From: Rhodococcoides kyotonense
Lineage (GTDB): Bacteria > Actinomycetota > Actinomycetes > Mycobacteriales > Mycobacteriaceae
Assembly (NCBI RefSeq): GCF_001645385.1
Contig: NZ_LVHI01000019.1
Span: forward strand, 14,522-77,451
DNA: 62,930 nt
Direction: 5' to 3'
Position numbers and translations under genes: made by a program. The notes under the pieces were generated by a model that worked only from the letters and a program-made list of their open reading frames with translations, was not told the DNA's origin and did not search any database. Within the stretch, counting starts at the first letter, position 1. Every line of letters begins with the position of its first letter. Shown here in pieces: positions 1 through 8,489 of this stretch.

Positions 1-347
1 TCGCGCATGACGATGCCGTGCCGGTTCTCCTCGGCGGTCCACCGTCCGACCCAGGTGCCCCAGGCGCCGTCCTGGGAGAAGTTCTCGGCGATCTCGCGGT
101 GGTAGGACGGCAGGTTGTCTTCGGTGAGCAGGTTGGTGATCATCGCAGCCTTGGCGACCTCGGAGAGCTTGCTCTGCTCCGGGTCGTAGTCCACACCACC
201 CAGTTCGGCGAAGTTACGGCCCGCGTCCCACGGTACGTAGTCGTGCGGATGCCATTCCTTGGCCATGGACAAGTGGCGGTTCACGTTGTCCTCGGCGGCG
301 GGGACCAGCTCACGCAGCAACTCCAGTTGTGTCAGTTCCCTGACCAT
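1..347 (-). CDS. desA1: Acyl-ACP desaturase, DesA1-type (partial, runs off left edge)
   Basis: Only the N-terminal 115 or so residues are inside the window; the gene continues beyond base 1. This is a soluble diiron fatty-acyl-ACP desaturase (type 2 family), which puts a double bond into ACP-bound acyl chains for membrane and mycolic-acid precursor synthesis. The visible part contains the first iron-ligand Glu (TEDNLPSYHREI) and the conserved WTAEENRHG block with the E-x-x-H ligand pair. From memory it is closer to mycobacterial DesA1 than to DesA2. I chose the ATG at 347 because AGGAGG lies 7 bases upstream; the in-frame ATG at 353 is only 1 base from that site. A palindrome at 371-388 sits in its promoter region. 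Confidence 0.9.
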   Translation of the reverse strand, partial: MVRELTQLELLRELVPAAEDNVNRHLSMAKEWHPHDYVPWDAGRNFAELGGVDYDPEQSKLSEVAKAAMITNLLTEDNLPSYHREIAENFSQDGAWGTWVGRWTAEENRHGIVMR

Positions 348-370
348 GGACATGCCTCCTCGAATCGATT

Positions 371-388
371 ACCTACGAGAGCGTAGGT
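371..388. promoter_or_regulatory. Perfect palindrome upstream of desaturase, candidate TetR-type operator
   Basis: The sequence ACCTACG-AGAG-CGTAGGT is a perfect inverted repeat with 7-base arms and a 4-base centre, 24 to 41 bases upstream of the desaturase start. Size and position fit a dimeric repressor operator. In mycobacteria desA1 and desA2 are controlled by the TetR-family regulator MadR, but I cannot verify that this is its motif. A weak hairpin role is also possible. Confidence 0.45.
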
Positions 389-467
389 GCGTTCGACGAC
401 GCCGAGCGCGGACTGCGAGGAAGTCTGTTAGAAGTCGGAAGCCCGCGCGGGGCCTGCTTGGGCGTGC

Positions 468-2681
468 TCACAGATCGTCTCGCGATCCGTTCTCCTCGCC
501 GCGCTGCCTGGTCCCGACGACGAGCGGCAGAACTCTTCCCGACGACCCGCGCTCGGAACCGAGACCCTGCGGGTCCGCGACACTGGCAAGTCGCAGATCG
601 AGATCGCCCTTCCACTCACGCGCGGCCTGTGCGTCGAGGGCGTCCATGCGTGCGAGCAGAGGCGGGTGCTGATCCGGCGGGCACGACGCGAGCAAGGTGA
701 CGAAGAGGGACCGCAATCGACGCTGAACCTGCGTGGAGTTGGTGCTGAAGTGTCGGATCTCGTCGGTGGCGATGGTGACGTAATCGTCCCAGGTGCGACG
801 CGTCCCGCGGATGCGTGTAGGCGTCGAGTCGTCGGTGTCGGTGCGGACGCGGGGTGCGATCGTCATCAAGAGATCCTCGAGATGATCGATCGCTTGCACG
901 GCGCGGCCGGGGTCGTTGATCGCGGGCGACAGCGCTTTCAGGGCGATGTCGACGATCGCCTGCAGGGCAGCGGCTGGACTGACCGTCGGACTGTGCGTGT
1001 CCCCGAACACGAGACACGCCATCAGCTGATGCGCCCTGACCCGTAGCTGCGGTCCTTCGATCTCGAACAGCACTGCGTCCTGCGCGACGAACTCGCCGAT
1101 CGTCGGCATCAACTCGATGGACACGCCCCACTTCTGCGCGAGCCGTTCGATGCAAACGAAGTTCACCGCGAGGAGGATTCGGCCGTCCGGCGACAGTTGC
1201 TTCAAGCGCACCGTCGTCGTGCCCGTCGGCTCGTCCGGCGGAAGCACGAATGCGGCGAGGGCGCCGCGCGACACCGGCGAACTCGACGGGTACATCCGGA
1301 TTATCGACGAACGACCCTGCGCAGCAATCCATCTCAACAACCGTGCCGAGTCGAGCACGACGCCGACGCGCGCCACGAGTGCGATGAACAGGAATGCGCT
1401 GACGAACGACAGCAGGATCGCGACGGACGTCGAGACGACCGGCGCCGTCCACTCTCCGGACAGCGCGAGATCCGACGCGATGATGACCGAGAAGACGAAC
1501 GTGGACAGGAACATCCCGATGGACCACCGCATCACGGACTGCTGCTGCAGCAGCGGCACGACGCGCACCGAGATCTGCGACGCCCCGAACTGCATCGCGA
1601 GGGTGATCGCGGTGAACACCAGACCGGTCAGCGTGATCATGCCGCCCGCGATGACGCTGAGCAGCGTCGCCGTGGCGCCGATGTCGAGTTCGCTCGAGGT
1701 GGTGACAGCGCCGTCGGTGGAGCCGAATTCGTCGTCGAGCGCGACGAACACGAACGCGAGCACGATCGACAGCGTCACCAGAATCGCGGGCAACCGCCAC
1801 ACCGGAGTTCGCCTGAGGCGTCGGCGCGTTCGGGTCCAGCGAATCCCCGCCACCAGCCGATTCGGCAATGTACGCGCCGGCATCGCCACCTGCGGTTCCG
1901 CCGGTTCGGGTACCTCGATCGGAACACCGAAGCGTCCGGACAACGCTTCCTGCGCGACGATCTTCGCGCGGACTACGGGTTCGCGGAAACGCTTCTCGCG
2001 CACCCAGGCTCGCGTCTGCTTCTCCGGTTTGTCGGTGTACCGCCACCGAGCCCACGGAGACGACGGACGGGCGAGTCGGATCGCGCCGACGACGAGCAGC
2101 GGTACGAAGAACAACCCGACCAGGCCGGTCCAGAGTTTCCCCTTCAGCACCGTGATCGCAGCGAGCACCAGTTGCCCGAAGATCACGACCAGCACGGCGA
2201 CGAGCGTCAGCAGCGACCTGTTCTGCTGATAGGCCTCGAAGTCACCGGCGAAACCGATGGGGTGCACGCCGAGCAGGAACAGCGCGGAGATCGCGATCGC
2301 GACGAAGACGGCGTCGATCGACGACCGTCCTTCCTCGGCCCAGTAGACGTCGCGCAGATGCAGAATCAATGCGAACTCGTCGAGCATCAACGCGCTGCCG
2401 ACGCCGAAGACGCCGGCCAGGATGCAGTTGGCGACCGGGGTCTCGTAACTGGAGAGAGCGACGAGCGCGAACCCCGACACGAGGACCATGACGAGGCCGA
2501 ACATGACGTGGTGGATGTGCATGCCACCGGGCGTGACGTTGCCCGGCCACCACGAGACTTCGGCGCGGATCATGCGGACGCTGAACCGGATGAACAGAAA
2601 GGCGAGCAGAAACGACACGAGCAGGAAGAACAGCGGAAGACGTCCGGTGTCCACGACCGCTTCGGTGAACCATCTCCCCAT
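468..2681 (-). CDS. DUF2254 family integral membrane protein with extra N-terminal membrane domain
   Basis: About 737 residues. Residues 1-210 form a membrane module with roughly five or six hydrophobic segments and an HIHH motif (GGMHIHHVMFG). After a basic linker (about 215-300) comes a DUF2254 domain with several more membrane segments (GGMITLTGLVFTAITLAMQFGASQ) and a C-terminal cytosolic part containing DIALKALSPAINDPGRA. The function of DUF2254 is not established. I prefer the ATG at 2681 over the GTG at 2684 because AGGAGG (2688-2693) is 6 bases from it. It is followed after 120 bases by the desaturase on the same strand; co-transcription is possible but the palindrome at 371-388 suggests separate control. 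Confidence 0.8.
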   Translation of the reverse strand: MGRWFTEAVVDTGRLPLFFLLVSFLLAFLFIRFSVRMIRAEVSWWPGNVTPGGMHIHHVMFGLVMVLVSGFALVALSSYETPVANCILAGVFGVGSALMLDEFALILHLRDVYWAEEGRSSIDAVFVAIAISALFLLGVHPIGFAGDFEAYQQNRSLLTLVAVLVVIFGQLVLAAITVLKGKLWTGLVGLFFVPLLVVGAIRLARPSSPWARWRYTDKPEKQTRAWVREKRFREPVVRAKIVAQEALSGRFGVPIEVPEPAEPQVAMPARTLPNRLVAGIRWTRTRRRLRRTPVWRLPAILVTLSIVLAFVFVALDDEFGSTDGAVTTSSELDIGATATLLSVIAGGMITLTGLVFTAITLAMQFGASQISVRVVPLLQQQSVMRWSIGMFLSTFVFSVIIASDLALSGEWTAPVVSTSVAILLSFVSAFLFIALVARVGVVLDSARLLRWIAAQGRSSIIRMYPSSSPVSRGALAAFVLPPDEPTGTTTVRLKQLSPDGRILLAVNFVCIERLAQKWGVSIELMPTIGEFVAQDAVLFEIEGPQLRVRAHQLMACLVFGDTHSPTVSPAAALQAIVDIALKALSPAINDPGRAVQAIDHLEDLLMTIAPRVRTDTDDSTPTRIRGTRRTWDDYVTIATDEIRHFSTNSTQVQRRLRSLFVTLLASCPPDQHPPLLARMDALDAQAAREWKGDLDLRLASVADPQGLGSERGSSGRVLPLVVGTRQRGEENGSRDDL

Positions 2682-2741
2682 CACAGGCCTCCTCGCTACG
2701 GCGAGCGTGGTCAGCCTATCGCCGGGGCACCGTGACGTGCG

Positions 2742-3206
2742 TCAGAACACCCAACCGCGTAACGCGAGGAATCGCAGCGCGCCGGTGGCGGCGCTGACCG
2801 CGATGACGACGAGAATCTGCGCGACGGCGGATGCGCCGGGAAAGAGAACGTGCACCGCGGCCAGTGCCACGGTTCCGAGAGCGAGACCGACGAGGGCGAG
2901 GCCACCCGCTTCCCACTGCGCCTGGAACCACCCGACGCGCTCGGCGGCGTGGAATGTGTGGCGGCGGTGAAGCTCGTTCGCGAGTACCGTGCTGGCCGCG
3001 ATTCCTGCGATGTTCGCGACGAACGATCCGAGAGCAGCAAGGACGACGAACACGACTGCGTACAGAACGTTGCTCGACGCACCCACGAAGACGAAGCGCG
3101 CGAACTGAGCGAGGGCGGTCTCACCTCGCAGCCGCGCCTTCAATCTCGGACCGCATGCATCGATCTGCACGTCTGCGGTATCTGCCACGGAAACATACAA
3201 CCGCAC
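2742..3206 (-). CDS. GtrA-like membrane protein
   Basis: 154 residues with four hydrophobic segments and the GtrA-family pattern (FARFVFVGASSNVLYAVVF near the N-terminus, NELHRRHTFHAAER mid-protein, ALRFLALRGWVF at the end). GtrA-type proteins are small four-helix membrane proteins thought to move or position polyprenyl-linked sugars for cell-surface polysaccharides. No glycosyltransferase partner is adjacent, so the substrate is unknown. The GTG start at 3206 gives a 35-residue cytosolic lead-in; no strong ribosome site is visible, and a later GTG (about 3188) is a possible alternative start. It lies on the same strand as the DUF2254 gene, 60 bases upstream of it. Confidence 0.8.
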   Translation of the reverse strand: MRLYVSVADTADVQIDACGPRLKARLRGETALAQFARFVFVGASSNVLYAVVFVVLAALGSFVANIAGIAASTVLANELHRRHTFHAAERVGWFQAQWEAGGLALVGLALGTVALAAVHVLFPGASAVAQILVVIAVSAATGALRFLALRGWVF

Positions 3207-3256
3207 GGGCGGCCGGATCGGTCCCGGCTATGACCTAAGTCTCCAGAGGAGACTGC

Positions 3257-3421
3257 TCAGGAGCGGTCCTTCTCGAGCTTCTTGCGCGAGCGGCGCGTCA
3301 GGTCGAAGTTCATGATGTCCGGCTTCACCGATGCAATGAACAGCATCGTGCATCCGAAGACGACGAGCACGATCGTGAGTACAACAACGACCATTCCGAT
3401 GAACGCGCCGATACTTTCCAT
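3257..3421 (-). CDS. 54-residue single-span membrane microprotein
   Basis: A short gene starting MESIGAFIGMVVVV and ending KKLEKDRS. It has one hydrophobic segment (about residues 5-31) and a strongly basic C-terminal tail (TRRSRKKLEKDR), so N-out/C-in is likely by the positive-inside rule. A good ribosome site GGGAGG (3431-3436) lies 9 bases before the ATG, which supports translation. No family recognised. It is divergent from the SDR gene at 3531 and 50 bases upstream of the GtrA gene on the same strand. Confidence 0.65.
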   Translation of the reverse strand: MESIGAFIGMVVVVLTIVLVVFGCTMLFIASVKPDIMNFDLTRRSRKKLEKDRS

Positions 3422-3530
3422 TACTACTTACCTCCCGGTGTCGCCCCTTACCGTACTGGGCTGCCGAACTTCGATCGAATCCACCCCGAATCGGACATCC
3501 GGCGAACACTCGCCGTTGTAGCGTCCGGAC

Positions 3531-4379
3531 ATGACTGGTCGAATCGAGACATTCGAGGGCAAGCAGTACGACGGCAAGCGGTTCCAAAGCAAGGTTGCAT
3601 TCATCACGGGCGCCGCCCGTGGCCAGGGACGCGCCGAAGCCGTGCGACTGGCGTCGGAGGGCGCGGACATCATCGCGGTCGATGCGTGCAGCGAGTTCGC
3701 GTCGACGTCGTACGACGGTGCGACATCCGCCGATCTGGCGGAGACGGTCGACGCCGTCGAGAGGCTCGGTCGTCGCATCGTCGCGTCGGAGACCGATGTT
3801 CGTGACTTCGACGCCCTGTCCGCAGCACTGGCGGACGGCGTCGATCGACTCGGTCGGCTCGACGTCGTCGTCGCCAACGCAGGTATCTGCTCGGCGGCGA
3901 TGTCGTGGAAGATCTCGCCCGAGCAGTGGAAGGAAACTCTCGACGTCAATCTGACCGGCACCTTCCACACCGCGAAGGCTGCGATTCCGATCCTGCTCGA
4001 ACAGGGAACCGGCGGGGCGATCGTGTTGACGAGTTCGGTCGCCGGGCTGCGCGGTCTGCCGTTCCTGGCACACTATGCCGCGTCGAAGCACGGCATCGTC
4101 GGGCTGTGCCGGTCCATGGCGAACGAGCTCGGTCAGTACGGCATCCGCGTCAACACGGTCCACCCGCACGGCGTCGAGACCGGGATGCAGCCCGCCGACA
4201 TGATGGAACTGCTCGGCGAACACGGCGCGGCGCTCGGCCCGATCTTCATGGGCTCCCTCCCCGATCCGATCAGCCAACCCGAGGACATCGCCGCCGCCGT
4301 CGCATGGCTGGCCTCCGACGAGGCCCGGCACGTGACGGGCATTCAGCTTCCCGTGGACCTGGGCACCCTGACTCGCTGA
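3531..4379 (+). CDS. Short-chain dehydrogenase, mycofactocin-coupled type
   Basis: 282 residues. The Rossmann fold begins at about residue 21 (VAFITGAARGQGR, the TGxxxGxG nucleotide motif), followed by NAG (VVANAGIC), the Ser near ILTSSVAGL and the catalytic YAASK. The inserted region after the first strand (VDACSEFASTSYDGATSADLAET) and the LPVDLGTLTR ending are like the mycofactocin-dependent SDR subfamily, whose members hold NAD(H) tightly and pass electrons to mycofactocin. The alcohol substrate is unknown and no mycofactocin synthesis genes are in the window. There is no Shine-Dalgarno site; TAGCGT (3519-3524) is followed by exactly six bases and the ATG, so a leaderless transcript is likely. 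Confidence 0.85.
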   Translation: MTGRIETFEGKQYDGKRFQSKVAFITGAARGQGRAEAVRLASEGADIIAVDACSEFASTSYDGATSADLAETVDAVERLGRRIVASETDVRDFDALSAALADGVDRLGRLDVVVANAGICSAAMSWKISPEQWKETLDVNLTGTFHTAKAAIPILLEQGTGGAIVLTSSVAGLRGLPFLAHYAASKHGIVGLCRSMANELGQYGIRVNTVHPHGVETGMQPADMMELLGEHGAALGPIFMGSLPDPISQPEDIAAAVAWLASDEARHVTGIQLPVDLGTLTR

Positions 4380-4528
4380 CCTGGGTGAACCTCGCCGGCG
4401 AGTCCGTGCGATCGACCAGTGCGCGTCAGACCATCGCGTCGAGGGAATATCGAGCCGGATAGGCTGTTTCACCGAGCGTAGTTGAAGCGTCAACCAATGG
4501 CGCGGTCTACCGACAAGAGGAGTCCACG

Positions 4529-5488
4529 ATGCCTGCCGTGACAGTCGACAACATTCTTGCCCTGCCCCGAATCCCGCTTCCCGACGCCACCGCGACACCG
4601 CGGCCGGTCAAGTCCGTCACCACGGCACCGACCGGATACGAGGGCGAGGGATTCCCGGTTCGCCGCGCGTTCGCGGGTATCGACCTTCCCGCACTCGACC
4701 CGTTCATCCACATGGACCAGATGGGCGAGGTCAACTATGCACCGGGAGAACCGAAGGGCACCCCGTGGCACCCGCACCGTGGATTCGAGACCGTCACGTA
4801 CATGATCGACGGGATCATGGAGCACCAGGACTCGCACGGTGGCGGTGGCCTGATCGGCGGCGGCGACACACAGTGGATGACGGCAGGTGCCGGAATCCTG
4901 CACATCGAGGCTCCGCCGGAGCACCTCGTGATGTCCGGCGGGCTGTTCCACGGTGTGCAGCTGTGGGTGAACCTGCCTCGCGACAACAAGCTCGCCGCAC
5001 CCCGCTACCAGGACATCACCGGCAACAAGGTCGCCCTGCTCTCCAGCGACGACGGCGGCGCTCTGATCCGTGTGATCGCAGGCGAGGTCGCAGGCCACGA
5101 GGGACCCGGCTCGACGTACACCCCCATCGCGCTCGCTCACGCCACCGTCGCGCCGGGCGCGAAGGTCTCGCTGCCGTGGAACCGGGACTTCAACGCCCTC
5201 GTCTACGTCCTCGCGGGCGACGGCACCGTCGGGTCGGAACGGCGTCCGATTCGCATGGGTCAGACGGCACTGTTCGGCCGCGGAGACTCCATCGAGTTCG
5301 CGGCGTCGGACACCCAGGATTCGCGCAGCGAGTCGTTGGAGGTCTTCGTGCTCGGCGGCAAGCCGATCCGCGAGCCCGTCGCCATGGCAGGCCCGTTCGT
5401 CATGAACACCAAGGCCGAGGTGATCGAGGCGTTCGAGGACTACCAGTCCGGCCGCTTCGGTGCGCCTACGGCGCCCGTGCGCACATAG
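4529..5488 (+). CDS. Pirin family protein
   Basis: 319 residues with two cupin barrels. The N-terminal barrel carries the metal-binding pirin pattern PHRGFETVTYMIDGIMEHQDS (His-His-His-Glu type ligands) followed by GDTQWMTAGAGILH. Pirins are iron-binding cupins; some have quercetinase activity and others modulate transcription or metabolic enzymes. RBS GAGGAG lies 7 bases before the ATG. The last codons (PVRT, stop TAG) are encoded inside the left arm of the palindrome at 5474-5519. A second pirin of a different subtype lies at 6996 on the other side of the maltokinase. Confidence 0.88.
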   Translation: MPAVTVDNILALPRIPLPDATATPRPVKSVTTAPTGYEGEGFPVRRAFAGIDLPALDPFIHMDQMGEVNYAPGEPKGTPWHPHRGFETVTYMIDGIMEHQDSHGGGGLIGGGDTQWMTAGAGILHIEAPPEHLVMSGGLFHGVQLWVNLPRDNKLAAPRYQDITGNKVALLSSDDGGALIRVIAGEVAGHEGPGSTYTPIALAHATVAPGAKVSLPWNRDFNALVYVLAGDGTVGSERRPIRMGQTALFGRGDSIEFAASDTQDSRSESLEVFVLGGKPIREPVAMAGPFVMNTKAEVIEAFEDYQSGRFGAPTAPVRT

Positions 5489-5519
5489 TCGGAGCAGATT
5501 CCAACTATCCGCGCACGGG
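5474..5519. terminator. Bidirectional palindrome holding both stop codons of convergent genes
   Basis: Left arm CCCGTGCGCACATAGT (5474-5489) pairs with right arm ACTATCCGCGCACGGG (5504-5519), 14 of 16 positions complementary, with a 14-base loop. Reading inward from either side gives Pro-Val-Arg-X-stop: the pirin ends PVRT-TAG (5486-5488) and the maltokinase on the other strand ends PVRG-TAG (5507-5505). It probably acts as a two-way intrinsic terminator. A short hairpin GCGCC-TAC-GGCGC precedes it on the plus strand, like the small hairpins beside the repeat copies at 14112 and 19860. Confidence 0.7.
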
Positions 5520-6896
5520 TGGCGCCAGCCGCCCGACGGCGCGCATCGGCAGATCCAACCAGGTCGGTCGATTGCGCGCCTCGTACACCGCTTCGTAGAC
5601 GGCCTTGTCGAGTTCGTAGGCGCCGAGCAGCGCCGCGTGATCACGCGGATCGTAGCCCGCGACCTCGGCATAGCCGTCGCAGAATGCCGACGAATTGCGG
5701 GCAGCCCAGGCCGACGCGCGGGCATACGTCTCGTCGGTCACGTCGGCGTCGCCGAGGAGTAGATGGTGCGCGGCGTAGTCGAACGAGCGGAGCATGCCCG
5801 CGACGTCACGCAGCGGACTGTCCATCCGACGTCGTTCCTCGAGGGACTTCGCCGGCTCACCCTCGAAGTCGATCAACAGCCACGTCGACGGCGTCCGCAG
5901 CACCTGGCCCAGGTGCAGGTCACCGTGGATGCGTTGCACCGTCGCGGTTCCGCCCGCCTCGGCCCTGGCGACCAGATCGCGTGCCGCGGGGAGGTGCTCG
6001 GCGAGTTCGGGAACGACGGCCACAGCACCTTCGACGCGTCCGAGGATTTCGGCGACCGTCGACGACGCGTCGCGCTCGTCGGTTCCGAGTCCGCGGGCCA
6101 GATCCGCGTGGACGTGCGCGACCGCCGCACCGAGACCACGCGCTTCCGACGCGAAGTCCGAATCCATGTCCTCCGGCGACCGATCGGAGGCCAGCAGGTC
6201 ACGCACGCTGGTGAGCGCCGTCGTCCATCCTTCGGCGGAATCCGAGGCGAAGTCCTGTGCCATGCCGAGCATCGACAGTTCGCCGTCGGATTCGGTTTCG
6301 ATCCATGCCCGCAGCGGCGCCACGTACGTGCAGTCGGTCTCGGCGAGGACACGATGCAGTTCGATGTCCGGATTGATGCCCGACGCGACCTGCCGAAACA
6401 GCTTGAGCAGCAGCACTTCACCGAGAATCACCGACGTGTTCGACTGCTCGGCACCGAGTACGCGACCCGACATCCCGGCGTCGACGGCGGCCCCGGCGAC
6501 GAGCCGGAAGTCGAGGGGCCCGATCGAATCGGCCGCGGCGATCGCGTCGGAATACAGGGCGATCACCGTGGGATCTCGAAGGCCGTCGTAGACGAACGGA
6601 CCATCCTGGATCGGCAGCCGCCATGCCGCCAGATCGTCGACCGCGGCGTCGCGAAATCCCAGCGGAACCTGGTACCGCTGTACCGTACCGCCACCCAGTT
6701 CGACACCGCCGTCCAGTTCTACATCGACGAGCAGGTGCTCGACCTGCACGTCGGATCGCGAGCCGACGTCGACGCGCGATGCGACACGCAGCGACGCGAT
6801 GGGCGACCCCTTGGCCGCGAACCATCGTTGCTGCGGAAGCCACGGCAGCAGGGCATCTTCGAGAGAGTCGGTACTGACGTGCGCTCTGTCGGTCAT
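5505..6896 (-). CDS. mak: Maltokinase
   Basis: 463 residues, the normal length for actinobacterial maltokinase (Mak/Pep2), which phosphorylates maltose to maltose-1-phosphate for the GlgE alpha-glucan pathway. Visible family features are the N-terminal cap (LLPWLPQQRWFAAKG), the kinase catalytic loop RIHGDLHLGQVLR and the metal-binding DFEGEP further on, ending with LPMRAVGRL. In many relatives it sits beside treS and glgE, but here it stands alone between two pirin genes. The ATG at 6896 gives the family N-terminus; the frame stays open upstream but that extension has no family resemblance. No strong ribosome site is visible. Confidence 0.88.
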   Translation of the reverse strand: MTDRAHVSTDSLEDALLPWLPQQRWFAAKGSPIASLRVASRVDVGSRSDVQVEHLLVDVELDGGVELGGGTVQRYQVPLGFRDAAVDDLAAWRLPIQDGPFVYDGLRDPTVIALYSDAIAAADSIGPLDFRLVAGAAVDAGMSGRVLGAEQSNTSVILGEVLLLKLFRQVASGINPDIELHRVLAETDCTYVAPLRAWIETESDGELSMLGMAQDFASDSAEGWTTALTSVRDLLASDRSPEDMDSDFASEARGLGAAVAHVHADLARGLGTDERDASSTVAEILGRVEGAVAVVPELAEHLPAARDLVARAEAGGTATVQRIHGDLHLGQVLRTPSTWLLIDFEGEPAKSLEERRRMDSPLRDVAGMLRSFDYAAHHLLLGDADVTDETYARASAWAARNSSAFCDGYAEVAGYDPRDHAALLGAYELDKAVYEAVYEARNRPTWLDLPMRAVGRLAPPVRG

Positions 6897-6995
6897 GGGG
6901 ACGTTTCTACCCGGAACGATCCGGAGACACACCTGTCGCGGGAAAGTTATGCGGACCGCGCTGTGTGTGGATGAGGTGACTCGTACAGTGGTCCC

Positions 6996-7757
6996 ATGCC
7001 CCCTCCAATTCCGCACATCGATGTCCATCGGGCGGGCGATCGTCCGAAAACCCGTGTGGCGTGGCTCGACTCGAAGCATTCGTTCTCGTTCGGCCAGCAT
7101 TACGACCCGGACAACACACATCACGGTCTGCTTCTCGTCAACAACGACGACATCGTCTCTCCCGGGCAGGGTTTCGAGACACACCCGCACCGTGACATGG
7201 AAATCGTGACGTGGGTCATGAAGGGCTCGCTGGTACACCAGGATTCGATCGGTCACTCCGGCGTGATCTATCCCGGGCTCGCGCAGCGCATGAGTGCGGG
7301 TCGAGGAATCATGCATTCGGAGAAGAACGATTCGTGGCGCATCGGGGGCGAAACACACGACGAGCCCGTCCGTTTCGTCCAGATGTGGGTCGTGCCCGAC
7401 AGCCCGGGAATCGACCCGGGCTACGAACAACTCGAGATCGACGACGAGCTGCTGCGCGGCGGACTGGTTCCCGTGGCGTCGGGCATGAAGAAACATGCGG
7501 GGCAATCGGCGATTTCGATCTCGCAATCGGCTGCAGCGCTGCACGCAGCGCGATTGCAACCGGGTCGACCCGTGACCATTCCCGAGGCGCCGTTCCTGCA
7601 CGTGTTCGTCGCGTCGGGCACGGTGCAGATGGAAGGCGTGGGCGAACTGTACGAGGGGGACGCCGTTCGACTGAGTTCTTCTGGCGGACAACGCATTCAG
7701 TCGTCCGAGCCCGCGGAGGTCCTGGTCTGGGAGATGCATTCGCGTCTCGGAGGGTGA
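6996..7757 (+). CDS. Pirin family protein (YhaK-like)
   Basis: 253 residues. The N-terminal cupin has the metal site motif THPHRDMEIVTWVMKGSLVHQDS and the continuation AQRMSAGRGIMHSEKN, typical of the shorter pirins often annotated as quercetin 2,3-dioxygenase. It differs from the 319-residue pirin at 4529, so this is not a recent duplication. The gene is divergent from maltokinase. No Shine-Dalgarno site is present; TACAGT (6984-6989) followed by six bases and the ATG fits a leaderless promoter. Confidence 0.86.
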   Translation: MPPPIPHIDVHRAGDRPKTRVAWLDSKHSFSFGQHYDPDNTHHGLLLVNNDDIVSPGQGFETHPHRDMEIVTWVMKGSLVHQDSIGHSGVIYPGLAQRMSAGRGIMHSEKNDSWRIGGETHDEPVRFVQMWVVPDSPGIDPGYEQLEIDDELLRGGLVPVASGMKKHAGQSAISISQSAAALHAARLQPGRPVTIPEAPFLHVFVASGTVQMEGVGELYEGDAVRLSSSGGQRIQSSEPAEVLVWEMHSRLGG

Positions 7758-7865
7758 GCGCAGCAGGTGAAAAGATGATCACGGTGTCGTCATAAGCGCA
7801 GAACACCGCCGCGTGCAGGCCTACACTTCGCAGGACTGACCCCGCACGCATCGGAGGTAGTCGCC

Positions 7866-8480
7866 ATGTCGGATCAGCCGCCGCCAGGACCCCCGCCGTC
7901 AGAACCACCGCCGTCAGAACCACCGCCCGGCGAGTCACCACGTCCGGGCCGATATCAGCAGGGAAACACACCACCCGCCGGATATCCACAGGGCGGTGGC
8001 CAGCCACAGGCCGGTTATCCCCAGGGCGGTTACCCGCAGGGTGGTTATCCGCCGCCCGGTGGTTATCCGCCGGCCGGCAACTATCCGCCCGAGCACCGGC
8101 CGGGCCCGCAGAACGTCGTCGGGATCGTCGCGATCGTGGTCGCGATTCTCGCGTTCGTGACCAGCTGGACCATCGTCGGCGGCATCATCCTGGGCTTGCT
8201 GGCAGTCGTTCTCGGGTTCGTCGGCAGGTCGAGGTACAAGAAGGGCACTGCGACGAACGGCACGATGTCGCTGATCGCGATCGTCCTCGGCATCATCGCG
8301 GTCGTTCTGTCGATCGTGCTCGTCGTCGTCGGAATCGGGATCTTCCGCAGTTCCGGAGGTGACGACTTCGCCGACTGCATCAGCAAGGCAGGCAACAATC
8401 AGCGTGCACAGGAACAGTGTCGCGATCAGTTCCAGCGCGACCTCGAGAACCGTTTCGACTTCACGATCCCGCCGACCTGA
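7866..8480 (+). CDS. DUF4190 membrane protein with Pro/Gly/Tyr-rich N-terminus
   Basis: 204 residues. Residues 1-80 are disordered and proline-rich, first PPPSEPPPSEPPP and then repeats of the type YPQGG / YPPPGG. Two transmembrane segments follow (about 85-150, with a short basic turn GRSRYKKGT between them), the DUF4190 signature. The C-terminal 45 residues are extracytoplasmic or cytosolic with two Cys (DCISKAGNNQRAQEQC). Function is unknown; such proteins are common in actinobacteria. RBS GGAGG lies 8 bases before the ATG, and TACACT (7822-7827) is a possible -10. Confidence 0.8.
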   Translation: MSDQPPPGPPPSEPPPSEPPPGESPRPGRYQQGNTPPAGYPQGGGQPQAGYPQGGYPQGGYPPPGGYPPAGNYPPEHRPGPQNVVGIVAIVVAILAFVTSWTIVGGIILGLLAVVLGFVGRSRYKKGTATNGTMSLIAIVLGIIAVVLSIVLVVVGIGIFRSSGGDDFADCISKAGNNQRAQEQCRDQFQRDLENRFDFTIPPT

Positions 8481-8489
8481 CCGGACGCG

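Noticed and set aside
6897..7739. Long N-terminal extension of the maltokinase frame
   Set aside because: It is antisense to the second pirin gene and has no similarity to maltokinase; the family N-terminus starts at 6896.
7758..7810. Weak hairpin (GGTGT...ACACC) after the second pirin gene
   Set aside because: Arms are only 5 bases and the loop is long; not convincing as a terminator.
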